Shown here piece after piece: positions 17,083 to 27,200 of a stretch of DNA of 64,000 nucleotides (positions within the stretch are counted from its first letter, which is position 1; each line of letters starts with the position of its first letter). The translations under genes and the position numbers were made by a program. The DNA lies in the NCBI GenBank assembly GCA_016704445.1, contig JADJAE010000047.1, forward strand, positions 35,352 through 99,351, written 5' to 3'. The notes beneath the pieces were generated by a model. It was not told where the DNA came from, did no database searches, and worked only from the letters and a program-made list of their open reading frames with translations. Source of the stretch: Deltaproteobacteria bacterium (lineage in GTDB: Bacteria > Myxococcota_A > Polyangia > Polyangiales > Ga0077539).

Positions 17083-17567
17083 AGCTGCGGCGCAACGACC
17101 GCTACGAGCCCATCGGCACGGCGCACATCGGCACCCTGCTGGCCGAGGCGATCCGTGACCCGTCGAGGGTGCGTCAGGCGCTCGGGGTCTGGCCCGCCTG
17201 GGAGGAGGCCGTCGGCCCGGACATCGCCGCGGCGACGCAGCCGGTCTCGCTGCGCTCCGGGGTGCTCACGGTCTGGGTGCGCAACACCACCTGGCTGCAA
17301 GAACTCCACGCCCAGAGGCAGCAGCTGCTGGCGAGGGTGCGGCGCGTGGTGGCCGGGGTGGAGGTCACCGAGCTGCGCTTCAAGCAGGGCCCGCGCGGGG
17401 CGATGCCCGCGAAGGTCGAGCCGGTGAAGAAGCTGGTGGTGCGCCCGGCGCCGGTCCCGTACGAGCTCACGCAGACGATCCGCGAGGTGCCCTCTCCCGC
17501 CCTGCGCGGCGTGCTGATCAAGGTCGCCTCGCGCTGGGCGGGCCTGCAGCGCCTCCGCGGACTCTGA
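17079..17567 (+). CDS. DciA-like (DUF721) protein
   Basis: A 162-residue protein starting at a GTG that overlaps the btpA-like stop by 4 bp. It has the DUF721/DciA core: GTLLAEAIRDPSRVRQALGV, a WEEAVGPDIAAATQP segment and LTVWVRNTTWLQELHAQRQQ. DciA proteins help load the replicative helicase DnaB in bacteria that lack DnaC. Whether this copy does so here is inferred. The C-terminal 60 residues are basic and poorly conserved. It is convergent with rnd, about 7 bp apart. Confidence 0.82.
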   Translation: MKLRRNDRYEPIGTAHIGTLLAEAIRDPSRVRQALGVWPAWEEAVGPDIAAATQPVSLRSGVLTVWVRNTTWLQELHAQRQQLLARVRRVVAGVEVTELRFKQGPRGAMPAKVEPVKKLVVRPAPVPYELTQTIREVPSPALRGVLIKVASRWAGLQRLRGL

Positions 17568-17574
17568 CCCGTCG

Positions 17575-18724
17575 CTAGGCCGCGGCGAGGCAGGCCGTGA
17601 TGGCCTCGCCGTCGCGGGCGATGCGCACCTCGCCGAGGCCGTCGATGCGCCGCAGGTCGTCGGGCTTCGCGCACGTCGGCGCCCGCGATCGCCTCGAGGC
17701 AGTGCCCCGGGAGCACCACCTGCACGTCGATGCCGCGCGCCGCCGCGGTCTCGGCGCGCCATCGCTGGAGCGCCACCTCGCGACGCCGCCGCAGCGCCCC
17801 GTCCATGCCAGAGCGCTCGGACTCGAAGAGGTACCGCTCGTCGGGAGGAACGTCCCCGTCCGCCTCGCCCTCGCGCACCGCGCCCGCCCAGAGGCCGAGG
17901 GACTCCTCGTCGCGCAGCCCGCCCTGGATCATCGTCTTCATCCGCTCGTTGGAGCGCGGTCGCCTGCGCGCGAGCTCGATCATCGCGGCGTTGCTCAGCA
18001 CGCGCCCGGAGGGGAGGTCGCGCGCCTCGGCGAGGACCTCCCGCGCCGACGCGAGCCGACGGAGCACCGCGCGCCCCGCGGCGTCGAGCCCGTGTCGGCC
18101 CTTCACCTTCGCGTAGGGCAGCCGGTCGTCGTCGGCGTCTCGCAGCGCTCGGCGCAGGGCGTAGCCGGTCTCCTCCAGCACCTCGCCGTGGATGAGCCTC
18201 GCGCGGGCGTCGGCGTCGAGCTCGCGGTGAAGGTCGTGGAGGTGGCGGACGTCGCCCGCGAGGTAGGTGCGCAGCGCGTCGTCGAGCGGCCGCATCGCCC
18301 AGTCGTGCTGCTGGAACTTCTTGTCGAGCGCGACCCCGAAGCGCTTGGAGAGCAGCGTGGCGAGCCCCGTCTCCCGCAGTCCGAGGAAGCGCGCGTGCAC
18401 GGAGGTGTCGACGACCCGGCCGAGGGTGATCCCGGCGCCGCGCAGCAGCCACGCGTCGAAGTAGAGGTCGTGGAGGATCTTCACCGGGCCGCCGCTCCCC
18501 AGCACCTCGCCCAGCACGTCGCCCAGGGGGAGCGCGAGCGCGAGCGTGTCGAAGATGAACACCTCCCCATCGGGCAGCGCACACTGGAGCACGCACAGCC
18601 GACTCTTCCAGTGGTGGAGCCCGTCGCTCTCGCAGTCGATGGCGAGGGAGGTCGCCGCGGCCAGCCGTGGGACCACGGAGTGCAGTGCGTCGGGCTGATC
18701 GATGAGGTGGGTGTTGGCCGTCAC
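17575..18724 (-). CDS. rnd: Ribonuclease D (one frameshift)
   Basis: About 382 residues once a frameshift near 17675 is repaired. There an extra G moves the last HRDC helix out of frame; without it the end reads KPDDLRRIDGLGEVRIARDG and stops at 17577. The 3'-5' exonuclease domain shows the DEDD motifs: AIDCESDG, HDLYFDAWLL, VVDTSVHARFLG and YLAGDVRHLHDL. An HRDC domain follows (LPYAKVKGRHGLDAAGRAVL). RNase D trims 3' ends of tRNAs and other stable RNAs. The gene lies 19 bp downstream of a lipoprotein gene on the same strand. Confidence 0.93.
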
Positions 18725-18743
18725 GCGCAGGATGTCCGGTGCT

Positions 18744-19799
18744 TTACCGCAACGAGGCCGCCATCACCACGTCTCGCACGAAGGTGTCGAAGCGCAGCTC
18801 GGCGTGCACCGAGCGACCGCCGCGGGTGCCATCGAAGACCACGCTCCCGGCGGCGCGGCCGCCACGACGGCGGGGAGCGTGGGTGAGGGTGACCGCGGCG
18901 CGCAGCGTCCCATCGGCGGTGGACATCGCCTGGGAGCCCGCCACGACGAGCGCCGCGTCGAGGGCGAGCGCGCTCCCTCGCCTGGAGGGAATCGTCACCC
19001 CGACGAGGGTGCGCTCGAGGGCCATGGCGTCCGAGGAGGGCCATCCCAGCGCGGGGTCGACGATCCAGAGGGCCCCGGCCTCGTCGAGGAATACCCCTCG
19101 GAGTAACCACGGGACCGGGGTCTCTACGCTGGCGTCGCCGGTCGGGGTCGACCACGCGTTGAGGCGCTCCTCGGGCGCGATGGGGGCCGCGCGGGGGAGC
19201 GCCGGGAGCACCGCGCGCAGGGCCTCGAGGTCGCGCGCGCAGGCCGGGCGCAGCAGCGGGTCGAGGGCGTCGCAGGGCCGAGGGTCGCCCGCCGAGAGCG
19301 CGAGGCAGCGGGTGCGCTCGGTGAGCGAGGCGGCGGCGCAGAGGGCGGCGTTGCGGCTGGCGAGGGCGACGCACACCGGGTCGCGGCCGCGCAGACCGGG
19401 CGCCGGGGGGCAGGCCTCCGGGCGGGCCGCCGCGATGGAGGCGCGAAACGCGCAGGTCTCCCGGAGGCTGGAGAGGCGCACGGAGGCGCAGCGCTCGGGG
19501 GCGCGGGCCCTCACGGCGAGGTCGAGGCCGCAGGCGTCTTCGAGCAGGGCGTCGTCCTGGAGGGCGGCGAGGGCGCGGCCGAGCTCGGGGCCCATGGCCT
19601 CCCGGTTGCGGCGCACGCAGCGGCCCAGCGGGTCGTCCCCGGGCGCAGCCGAGGGGGTCTCGCCGAGCCGTGCGGGCGAGGGGGCCATCGGGCCGGGGCG
19701 CAGCGCGACGGGCCGGGGGGGGACGCGAGGAGGCGTCGGGGCCCTGCGGGGGTCGTCGCACCCGAAGCCCAGGAGGGCGAGGCATAGCGCGCGTCTCAA
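18744..19799 (-). CDS. Cys-rich helical lipoprotein
   Basis: A 351-residue predicted lipoprotein starting at a TTG (19799), the only start codon that fits a signal peptide: TTG-encoded Met then RRALCLALLGFGC, with Cys14 as the lipid site. The start is therefore tentative. A Pro-rich spacer follows, then a region (residues about 55-200) with some ten regularly spaced Cys among Ala/Arg/Leu-rich helices (RCVRRNREAM, DACGLDL, ERCASVRL, ETCAFRASI and so on), suggesting disulfide-linked helical hairpins. The C-terminal domain is beta-rich. No family is recognised. It is divergent from the Crp-like gene. Confidence 0.72.
   Translation of the reverse strand: MRRALCLALLGFGCDDPRRAPTPPRVPPRPVALRPGPMAPSPARLGETPSAAPGDDPLGRCVRRNREAMGPELGRALAALQDDALLEDACGLDLAVRARAPERCASVRLSSLRETCAFRASIAAARPEACPPAPGLRGRDPVCVALASRNAALCAAASLTERTRCLALSAGDPRPCDALDPLLRPACARDLEALRAVLPALPRAAPIAPEERLNAWSTPTGDASVETPVPWLLRGVFLDEAGALWIVDPALGWPSSDAMALERTLVGVTIPSRRGSALALDAALVVAGSQAMSTADGTLRAAVTLTHAPRRRGGRAAGSVVFDGTRGGRSVHAELRFDTFVRDVVMAASLR
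19091..19106. repeat. Intragenic dyad ATACC-N6-AGTAA, site 8
   Basis: Two mismatches from the consensus. In the Cys-rich helical lipoprotein gene it is read on the coding strand as TTA-CTC-CGA-GGG-GTA-TTC, again with in-frame TTA and GTA. Confidence 0.4.
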
Positions 19800-19929
19800 G
19801 GTCGCCAGAGCCGGGCAGTGTACGCAACGACGGAGGCCTGGACGGAGATTCGGAGCGGCCGACGCTCCCTGAGGAGGCGCTGGCCATTGCTTTGACCCTC
19901 TCGGAGCGCGGCGCGTACACTCCGCGCCG

Positions 19930-20583
19930 ATGGCGTCAGAACCCCTTTCCTCGCGATTCGGACGCAGCTTTCCTGCGGGAGAGGTGCTGTTCCGGGAGGG
20001 CGATCCCGGCGAGGAGATGTACGTGATCCAGACCGGGCGCGTTCGCATCTCGAAGGTGTTTCCCTCGGGCGAGCGCACCCTCGCGGTCATCGGTCCGGGG
20101 GAGTTCTTCGGCGAGATGGCGATCCTCAACAACAAGCCGCGCACGGCCACGGCCACGGCGCTCGAAGCCCTGCACGCGCTGGTCATCGACGGCCGCACCT
20201 TCGAGGCGATGGTGCTGGGCAACGGCGAGATCGCGGTGCGGATGATCACCCGCCTCGCGCGCCGGCTTCACAGCGCCAACGCGTACATCGAGATCCTGTC
20301 CAGGGCCGATCCCAGGGCGAGGGTGATCCTCGGGCTGGCGAGGGCCGGCGAGGAGTACGGCGAGCGGGTGGAGGGCGGCGGGGTGCGGCTGGCCATCTCG
20401 TCCGACGACCTGGCCTCGATGGTCGGCCTCGACGTGGCGACCGTGCAGTCGGTGATCGACCGGCTCGTGCGGGTGCGCCTGGTCCGTCCCGCGGCGGAGG
20501 TGGACGGCTGGCTGCTGCCCGACCCGTCGCAGCTCTACGCCTTCGTCGACGCCCTCGAGCATCCGGCGGCGGAGGGCGCTTGA
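19930..20583 (+). CDS. Crp/Fnr-family transcription regulator
   Basis: A 217-residue regulator. Residues about 8-125 are a cyclic-nucleotide-binding domain with GEVLFREGDPGEEMYVIQTG and a phosphate-binding cassette FFGEMAILNNKPRTATATA. The cassette keeps the Gly-Glu and Arg-Thr that bind cyclic nucleotides in true CRP proteins. Residues about 150-205 are a winged helix-turn-helix (ISSDDLASMVGLDVATVQSV, then IDRLVRVRLV). There is no FNR-type Cys cluster, so a nucleotide is the more likely signal. The stop overlaps the phosphodiesterase-like gene. Confidence 0.9.
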   Translation: MASEPLSSRFGRSFPAGEVLFREGDPGEEMYVIQTGRVRISKVFPSGERTLAVIGPGEFFGEMAILNNKPRTATATALEALHALVIDGRTFEAMVLGNGEIAVRMITRLARRLHSANAYIEILSRADPRARVILGLARAGEEYGERVEGGGVRLAISSDDLASMVGLDVATVQSVIDRLVRVRLVRPAAEVDGWLLPDPSQLYAFVDALEHPAAEGA

Positions 20584-20585
20584 CG

Positions 20586-21356
20586 ATGGAGCTCAAGGTA
20601 CTCGGCTGCCACGGCGGTGAGACGGCGCGACACCGCACGACGAGCTTCCTGGTCGACGGGCGCCTCGCCCTCGACGCTGGGGCGACCACCGCGATGCTCA
20701 CCCTGGAGGAGCAGATGCTCCTCGACGCCGTGGTGGTCTCCCACGCGCACCTCGACCACGTCCGCGACCTCGCCTCGCTGGCCGACAACCGCTGCCAGGG
20801 GGCCGACCGGCCGCTGGTGATCGCGGGCACCGGGGCGACCATCCGGGCGCTCAAGGAGCACTTCTTCAACAACGTGCTCTGGCCCGACTTCACCAACATC
20901 CCGCTGGTCGGGGGCACCGGTCCCACGGTGGAGCTCAAGGTGCTCGAGCCCGAGGTGCCGCAGGACATCGCGGGCTACTCCCTCAAGGCCGTGCTGGTCT
21001 CGCACACCATCGAGAGCGCCGGAATCGTGCTGTCCCGCGACGGCGCGGCGCTCGCGTTCTCCGGGGACACCGGGCCGACGGAGCGCTTCTGGGAGGTGCT
21101 CGCAGAGACGCCCGGGCTGCGCGCCGTGCTCCAGGAGGTGAGCTTCCCCAACGAGCTCGAGTGGCTCGCCAGGGTGTCGGGGCATCACACCCCGTCGACG
21201 CTGGGCCGGGAGCTCCTGAAGTTCACGCGCAAGGACATCCCCTGGCTGATGTTCCACATCAAGCCGGCGTTTCAGGCGAAGGTCGAGCGGGAGCTCTCGA
21301 CGCTCCACGAAGACCGCCTGGAGCTGCTCTCCCTCGGGGACGAGTTCGTGCTCTGA
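20586..21356 (+). CDS. Class II cyclic-nucleotide phosphodiesterase-like MBL-fold enzyme
   Basis: A 256-residue metallo-beta-lactamase-fold hydrolase. The first metal motif is H-A-H-L-D-H near residue 55. Later conserved blocks are VLVSHTIESAG, LAFSGDTGPTERFWE, QEVSFPNE, a GHHTP His pair and FHIKP. This set matches class II 3',5'-cyclic-AMP phosphodiesterases (yeast Pde1, Vibrio CpdP) better than other MBL enzymes. The ATG at 20586 is 3 bp past the crp-like stop; a TTG overlapping that stop is also possible. The pairing suggests the enzyme sets the level of the ligand read by the regulator. Confidence 0.8.
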   Translation: MELKVLGCHGGETARHRTTSFLVDGRLALDAGATTAMLTLEEQMLLDAVVVSHAHLDHVRDLASLADNRCQGADRPLVIAGTGATIRALKEHFFNNVLWPDFTNIPLVGGTGPTVELKVLEPEVPQDIAGYSLKAVLVSHTIESAGIVLSRDGAALAFSGDTGPTERFWEVLAETPGLRAVLQEVSFPNELEWLARVSGHHTPSTLGRELLKFTRKDIPWLMFHIKPAFQAKVERELSTLHEDRLELLSLGDEFVL

Positions 21357-21403
21357 GGGCGGTTCCCTCTCCGCGGTAGCAAATCAGGATACCTTCCGGG
21401 GCT

Positions 21404-22045
21404 ATGGACCTGCAGAGGCTTCTCGCCTGGGTCGAGCCGACGATCGTGCCGGGGCACGCCGCGCCGCCCTTCGACCCTTCCGCCGCCGCGGCGACGATGG
21501 CCGCCGCCGGCCGCAGCGCCGACGACCACGCGGCCTTCCTCCGACGCTGGAACGGCTGCTACGCCCTGCGTGGCGCGCTGCACCTGCTGGGCGCCCGCGA
21601 CGACGTCCCCAACCAGTCGCTCGACGCCTGGAACCGCCCCGACGGCTGGCGCCAGTCCTTCGGGATGCTCATCGAGGGGGTGACCTTCTTCGCCGACTCG
21701 GGGCTGGGCGATCAGTTCGGCTACCGCGACGGCAAGGTGGTCCGGCTGCGGGTTCTCGACGCCCGGGTCGAGCGCATGGCCTCCAGCTTCGGCGAGTGGC
21801 TGGAGCTCATCTTCGTCGAGCCCGGCCGCTACCTCTCGATGGACCTCTTCGACGCCGCCGTGGCCCGCCTCGGGCCGCTGCCTCCGGGCGGACACTTCGC
21901 CCCAGCCCCGACGCACTCGCCGGGCGAGCCCATCAACCCCCGCGAGCTGGAGGTCATGCCGTGCAGGGACAACCTCGAGCTCCGAGGGGCCTCGTCGATG
22001 GTCGTGCGCGGTGCGAGGTTTCCCCAGGCGCCCGTCGCGCGCTAG
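21404..22045 (+). CDS. SUKH (SMI1/KNR4)-family protein
   Basis: A 213-residue cytoplasmic protein. The N-terminal half has the SMI1/KNR4 pattern: residues about 40-60 AAFLRRWNGCYALRGALHLL, then LDAWNRPDGWRQSF and a DSGLGDQFGYRDGKVVRL segment. SUKH proteins include immunity proteins of polymorphic toxins and general adaptor proteins. No toxin gene is beside it, so an immunity role is not supported here. It stands 47 bp after the phosphodiesterase-like gene and may share its transcript. Confidence 0.72.
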   Translation: MDLQRLLAWVEPTIVPGHAAPPFDPSAAAATMAAAGRSADDHAAFLRRWNGCYALRGALHLLGARDDVPNQSLDAWNRPDGWRQSFGMLIEGVTFFADSGLGDQFGYRDGKVVRLRVLDARVERMASSFGEWLELIFVEPGRYLSMDLFDAAVARLGPLPPGGHFAPAPTHSPGEPINPRELEVMPCRDNLELRGASSMVVRGARFPQAPVAR

Positions 22046-22058
22046 ACATCGTCGGGCT

Positions 22059-22905
22059 GTGACCAACTGGCGTCGAAGAGACCGGGCGACCGTGGACGGC
22101 GCCGAGAAGCGATCGGTGGCCGCGGGGGTCTTCCGCCGCTGCGAGGGCTGCGGCGTCACCCTGCTGGAGGATGAGCTCGCCCTGGCCTGGGAGGTCTGCC
22201 CCCGCTGCGGCTTCCACCATCGGCTGGCGCCCGCCCGCTGGGTCGCGATGCTCACCGACTCCGGGAGCTTCGCGCCCATCGGCGCCTCGCTCCGCCCCAA
22301 CGATCCGCTGGGCTTCAGCGACGGGCAGACCTACCCCGACCGCGTCGCCCGTTCGCGCCGGCAGTCCGGCGAGTCCGAGGCGGTGCTGGTCGGCGACGCC
22401 ACGATGGACGGCGCGCCCATCGCCCTCGGGGTCTTCGCCTTCGGCTTCATGGGAGGCTCGATGGGCAGCGTGGTGGGAGAGCGCCTCACCCGCCTCTTCG
22501 AGCGGGGCGCGAGCGCTCGCAGGCCCGTGGTGGTGCTGAGCGCCTCGGGCGGGGCGCGCATGCAGGAGGGCATCCACTCGCTGATGCAGATGGCCAAGAC
22601 CGTCGCCGCCCGGGGGCTGCTCTCCGACGCGGGCGTGCCCTTCGTCTCGGTGCTGCTGCACCCGACCACCGGAGGCGTCGCGGCCTCCTCACTACGCCCT
22701 GCTCGGCGACGTCAACCTCGCCGAGCCCGGCGCGCTCATCGGCTTCGCGGGGCCGAGGGTGATCGAGCAGACCATCAAGCAGAAGCTCCCGGAGGGCTTC
22801 CAGCGCAGCGAGTTCCTGCTGGAGCACGGGATGATCGACGCCATCGTCCCCCGCTCCGAGCTGCGCGCCACCGTGCGCCGCGTCGTCGGGCTGCTCGCGA
22901 GCTGA
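22059..22905 (+). CDS. accD: Acetyl-CoA carboxylase carboxyltransferase beta subunit (one frameshift)
   Basis: About 281 residues. The start is a GTG at 22059; an N-terminal zinc ribbon follows (CEGCGVTLL, CPRCGFHHRL) and then the carboxyltransferase domain (MGGSMGSVVGERLTRL, LSASGGARMQEG, DVNLAEPGALIGFAGPRVIE). The frame breaks near 22688 in CCTCCTCACTAC, just inside the conserved GGVAAS-YALLGDV region; removing one base restores it. Because the subunit is essential for fatty-acid synthesis, the break is probably a sequence error. accD next to folC is a common bacterial arrangement; accA is not in the window. Confidence 0.93.
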
Positions 22906-22919
22906 GGCCCCCGCTAGCG

Positions 22920-24188
22920 ATGGCCGCGCTCATCGAACGCCTCGCGCCCCTCATCGCCCGCGGCGTCGTGCTCGACCTCGCGGCCATGCGCTCCGCCCTC
23001 CGAGCGCTCGGCGATCCACAGTCCCGCATCCCCGCCGTTCACGTCGCAGGGACCAACGGCAAGGGCAGCGTCACCGCCATGGTCGACTCGGTGCTGCGCG
23101 CCGCGGGGCAGCGCGTGGGCCGCTACACCTCGCCGCACCTCCACCGCTTCGTCGAGCGCATCGCCATCGACGGGGCCCCGGTCGACGAGGCCGCCGCGCA
23201 GCGCCACTGCGATCGGCTGCTGTCGCTCATGGCGAGCGGCGCGATGCCCACGCTGACCTTCTTCGAGGCCGCCACGGCGCTGGCCTGGATGTGCTTCGAG
23301 TCCGCCGGGGTCGAGCGCGTGGTGCTGGAGGTGGGGCTCGGCGGGAGGCTCGACGCCACCGCGGTGTGCGCCCCCGACCTCACGGTCATCACGGGCATCG
23401 CGCTCGATCACCAGGGCTACCTCGGCGCCTCCCTCGGAGCGATCGCCGCCGAGAAGGCCGGCATCCTCAAGCCGGGCATTAGCTGCGTGCTGGGCCCCCG
23501 GCTGAGCGGCCCCTCCGAGGCGAGGGAGGCGATCGAGTCCGCCGCCCGTCGGGTCGGCGCGCCGCTCTTCGACGCCGCCCCGGCGAGGGTGCTCTCGACC
23601 GACGCGTCGACCACCTCGCTGGAGGTGACCTTCGCCGGGGAGCGCCTCCCAGTGACCGTGAACCTGGGCGGCGGGTACCAGCACGAGAACGTCGCGACCG
23701 CCGTGGCCGTGCTCGATCGCCTCCGATCGCAGGGCGTACGCATCGACCCCGACGCGCTGAGGGCGGGCCTCTCGGCGGCGCGCTGGCCGGGGCGGATGGA
23801 GCGCCTCGGGGACGTGCTCCTCGACGGCGGCCACAACCTCGACGGCATCGCCGCCCTCTGCGCCTCGCCGGGGCTCCCGCCCATCACCGCGGTGGTCTTC
23901 GGGGCCTCCTCGGACAAGCCCTGGCAGGCGATGCTCGGACGCCTGGCCGAGGCCTTCCCCGGGGCGCGACGCTTCTACGCCGCCGCGCCGCTCCCCCGGG
24001 CGGTGACCCCGGAGGCGATGAAGCTGGCCCTCGACGGGGAGGCGTGCCCCTCGCCCGCGGAGGCGCTGACCGCGGCGCGAGGGCTGCGGGGGGAGGGCGT
24101 GGTGCTCGTCTGCGGCAGCCTCTACCTGGTCGCCGCGGCGCGGGCGAGCTTACTCGGGCTGGTAAACGACCCCCCGGTTGGGATGTGA
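22920..24188 (+). CDS. folC: Bifunctional folylpolyglutamate/dihydrofolate synthase
   Basis: A 422-residue Mur-ligase-family enzyme of the usual length. It shows the P-loop GTNGKGSVTA (residues about 42-51), the TSPHLHRFVERI segment, LEVGLGGRLDATAV, a GIALDHQGYLG loop followed by EKAGILKPG, and the C-terminal VLLDGGHNLDGI. It adds glutamate to (dihydro)folates in the cytoplasm. It starts 14 bp after accD, implying one operon. Confidence 0.95.
   Translation: MAALIERLAPLIARGVVLDLAAMRSALRALGDPQSRIPAVHVAGTNGKGSVTAMVDSVLRAAGQRVGRYTSPHLHRFVERIAIDGAPVDEAAAQRHCDRLLSLMASGAMPTLTFFEAATALAWMCFESAGVERVVLEVGLGGRLDATAVCAPDLTVITGIALDHQGYLGASLGAIAAEKAGILKPGISCVLGPRLSGPSEAREAIESAARRVGAPLFDAAPARVLSTDASTTSLEVTFAGERLPVTVNLGGGYQHENVATAVAVLDRLRSQGVRIDPDALRAGLSAARWPGRMERLGDVLLDGGHNLDGIAALCASPGLPPITAVVFGASSDKPWQAMLGRLAEAFPGARRFYAAAPLPRAVTPEAMKLALDGEACPSPAEALTAARGLRGEGVVLVCGSLYLVAAARASLLGLVNDPPVGM
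24150..24165. repeat. Intragenic dyad TTACT-N6-GGTAA, site 6
   Basis: One mismatch from the consensus. Near the 3' end of folC it is read TTA-CTC-GGG-CTG-GTA-AAC, again with in-frame TTA and GTA. Confidence 0.55.
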
Positions 24189-24235
24189 CCTCGCGCCGGG
24201 TTGACCGGCGCAGCTTTTGGGGGGTTCATCCTTCA

Positions 24236-27200
24236 ATGTCCCCACTCACGCGCGCCTTCGGGTTGGTCGTCAGCGCCCTCCTGGCCGCCCTGTCGGGCTG
24301 TACGAGCGACAACGTGCCCGCCGGGCAGTGCCGCTACGACTCCGACTGCGACAGCCCGCAGGTGTGCGTCGGAACCTTCTGCCGCGCCGCCTGCGCGACG
24401 GACCGGGACTGTCCCGACAACGGCATCTGCGCCCGCAGCCTCGGGGGCGTGCAGATCTGCGCCGCGCGAGACGCCCCGAGGCCCTGCCTCTACTCCAGCG
24501 ACTGTCCGGCCACGACCTTCTGCACCCGCGACGGCATCTGTCAGTCGCGCTGCCGCGGCGACTACGACTGCCAGGTCATCAACCCCTTCAACTCCTGCGT
24601 CGAGGGGAGCTGTCAGCTCGTCTGTCCGGCGAGCTTCGCGGACTGCGACGGCGACGTGCGCAACGGCTGCGAGGCCGACACCCGCACGTCGGCGCTCCAC
24701 TGCGGGCGCTGCGCCAACGTCTGCGCCGGGGCCGACGGCGCCCCTGGAGTCTGCCGCGCCGGGGCCTGCGTGGCCCCCTGCGCGACGGGCTTCGCCGACT
24801 GCGACGGCGCCGCCGCCAACGGGTGCGAGGCCGACCTCTCGCAGTCCGATCATTGCGGCTCGTGCGCCACCCGCTGCTCCGGCGAGCGCGCCCTCTGCCT
24901 CGCCGTGGCCGACCCCGGAACCGGCGCCCGCACCTACTCCTGCCAGGCCTCCTGCCCCGAGGGCACCACCACCTGCGGCACCCGCTGCTCGGATCTCCAG
25001 TCCGACCCGGCCCACTGCGGCGGCTGCGATCGGGCATGCCCCTCCGGCGCCGGCGCGACCGCCACCTGCGAGGCCGGCCGCTGCGGGCTGCGCTGCGCCG
25101 AGCCCGCGGCGCAGGGCGACTGCGACGGGATGGCCGCCAACGGCTGCGAGGTCGAGCTCCGTCGCAGCCCCACGCACTGCGGCGCCTGCGGCAACGCCTG
25201 CCCGCCCGCCGCCCACGCCACCCCGGCGTGCGCCGACGGCGCCTGCCAGCTCTCGTGCGAGGCGGGGTGGGGCAACTGCGACGGCGACGCGGCCAACGGC
25301 TGCGAGACCGACCTGACGGTCACCGGCGCCCACTGCGGGATGTGCGGCAACGTCTGCGCCCCGCGGCTCAACGGGTCGAACGAGTGCGCGGCCGGGGCCT
25401 GCGTGGGGGCCTGCGCCCCGGGCTTCGGAGACTGCGACGGCGACGCGGCCAACGGCTGCGAGGTGAGCACCACCGGCAGCGTCGCGCACTGCGGCGCCTG
25501 CGGGCGGGCGTGCGCCCCCCGGCCCAACACCACGGCGGCCTGCGCCCAGGGCGCCTGCGAGTACCGCTGCGGGGAGGGCTTCCTCGACTGCGACGGCGAC
25601 GCGGCCAACGGCTGCGAGGTCGAGGCCTCGACCAGCACCGCGCACTGCGGCGGCTGCGGCCGGGCGTGCAGCCGCACCAACGGGACGCCCACCTGCGCCG
25701 CGGGTAGCTGCGCGATCGCCTGCTCGTCGGGCTTCGGCAACTGCGACGGCGACGCGGCCAACGGCTGCGAGACCGACACCGCCAGCAACACCCTCAACTG
25801 CGGGGCGTGCCGGACGGTGTGCAGCTTCCCGGGTTCTGGGGCGCGCTGCGACCGGGGCACCTGCGTGCGCACCGCCTGCGGCCCCGGGCTCGGCGACTGT
25901 GACGGCATGACCGGCAACGGCTGCGAGACCACGCTCTCGACGGACAGCGCCCACTGCGGCGCCTGCGGCAACCGCTGCGTGCTCGCCAACGCGACGGCGG
26001 TCTGCCGCGGGGGAGGGTGCGCGGTCGGGGCCTGCAACCCGGGCTACGCCGACTGCGACGGCGTCGCGGCCAACGGGTGCGAGGTGGCGCTGGCGACCGA
26101 TCCGCTGCACTGCGGGTCGTGCCCGCTCGCGTGCAACGCCACCAACGGCGCGGCGACTTGCGTGGCCTCGACCTGCCGCATCGCCTGCTCCGCGGGCTTC
26201 GGCAACTGCGACGCCAACGTGGCCAACGGCTGCGAGGTCGACCTCCGCAGCACCGTGACCTCCTGTGGGGCCTGCGGCCGGGCCTGCGCCCTCGCGCACG
26301 CGACCTCCGGCTGCGCCGCGGGGGCCTGCACGCTGGTGCGATGCGACGCGGGCTGGGCCGACTGCGACGCCAACGTGGCCAACGGCTGCGAGACCGACCT
26401 CAGCAGCACCGTCAGCGCGTGCGGCGCCTGCGGCCGGGCGTGCGCGCTGCCCAACGCGACGCCCACCTGCCGCGCGGGGGTCTGCGCGGTGTCGGTGTGC
26501 AACGGGGCTTACGGCGACTGCGACGGTGTGGCGGCCAACGGCTGCGAGACCAACCTGGCCACCACCGTGGGCTCGTGCGGGGCGTGCGGCCGGGCCTGCG
26601 CGCTCGCCAACGCGACCCCGGCCTGCGCGGCGGGCGCCTGCGTCGTGGCGAGCTGCGCGGCGGGCTTCGGCAACTGCGACGGCGTCGCGGCCAACGGCTG
26701 CGAGGTCGACCTGCGGGCGTCGAACGGCCACTGCGGCCGCTGCGGCAACGTATGCGGCGCGGGGACGGTGTGCAGCGGCGGGGTCTGCGGATCGATCTGC
26801 GGCGCGGGGACGACCTACTGCGGCGGGCGCTGCGTCGACCTGAGCACCGACATCGCCCACTGCGGGGCCTGCGGCGCCGCCTGCCCGGCGAGGGCCAACG
26901 CGGCGACCACCTGCGCGGCGAGGGTCTGCGGCTTCACCTGCAGCGCGGGCTACGCCAACTGCGACGGCAACGCGGCCAACGGCTGCGAAACCAACCTCGC
27001 CACCTCGGTCGCCCACTGCGGCCGCTGCGCCAACGCCTGCGCCCTGCCCAACGCCACGCCGACCTGCTCCGCCGGCGCGTGCGCGGTGGCGAGCTGCGCC
27101 GCGGGCTTCGGCAACTGCGACGGCAACGCGGCCAACGGCTGCGAGACCGGCACCGCGACGACGGTCGCCCACTGCGGGGCGTGCGGCATCGCGTGCGTGG

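Noticed and set aside
21374..21396. GGTA...TACC arrangement upstream of the SUKH gene
   Set aside because: The arms have the opposite orientation and an 11-base spacing, unlike the recurrent dyad.
22059..22905. Programmed frameshifting in accD
   Set aside because: No slippery heptamer or downstream structure is evident, and similar breaks occur throughout the window.
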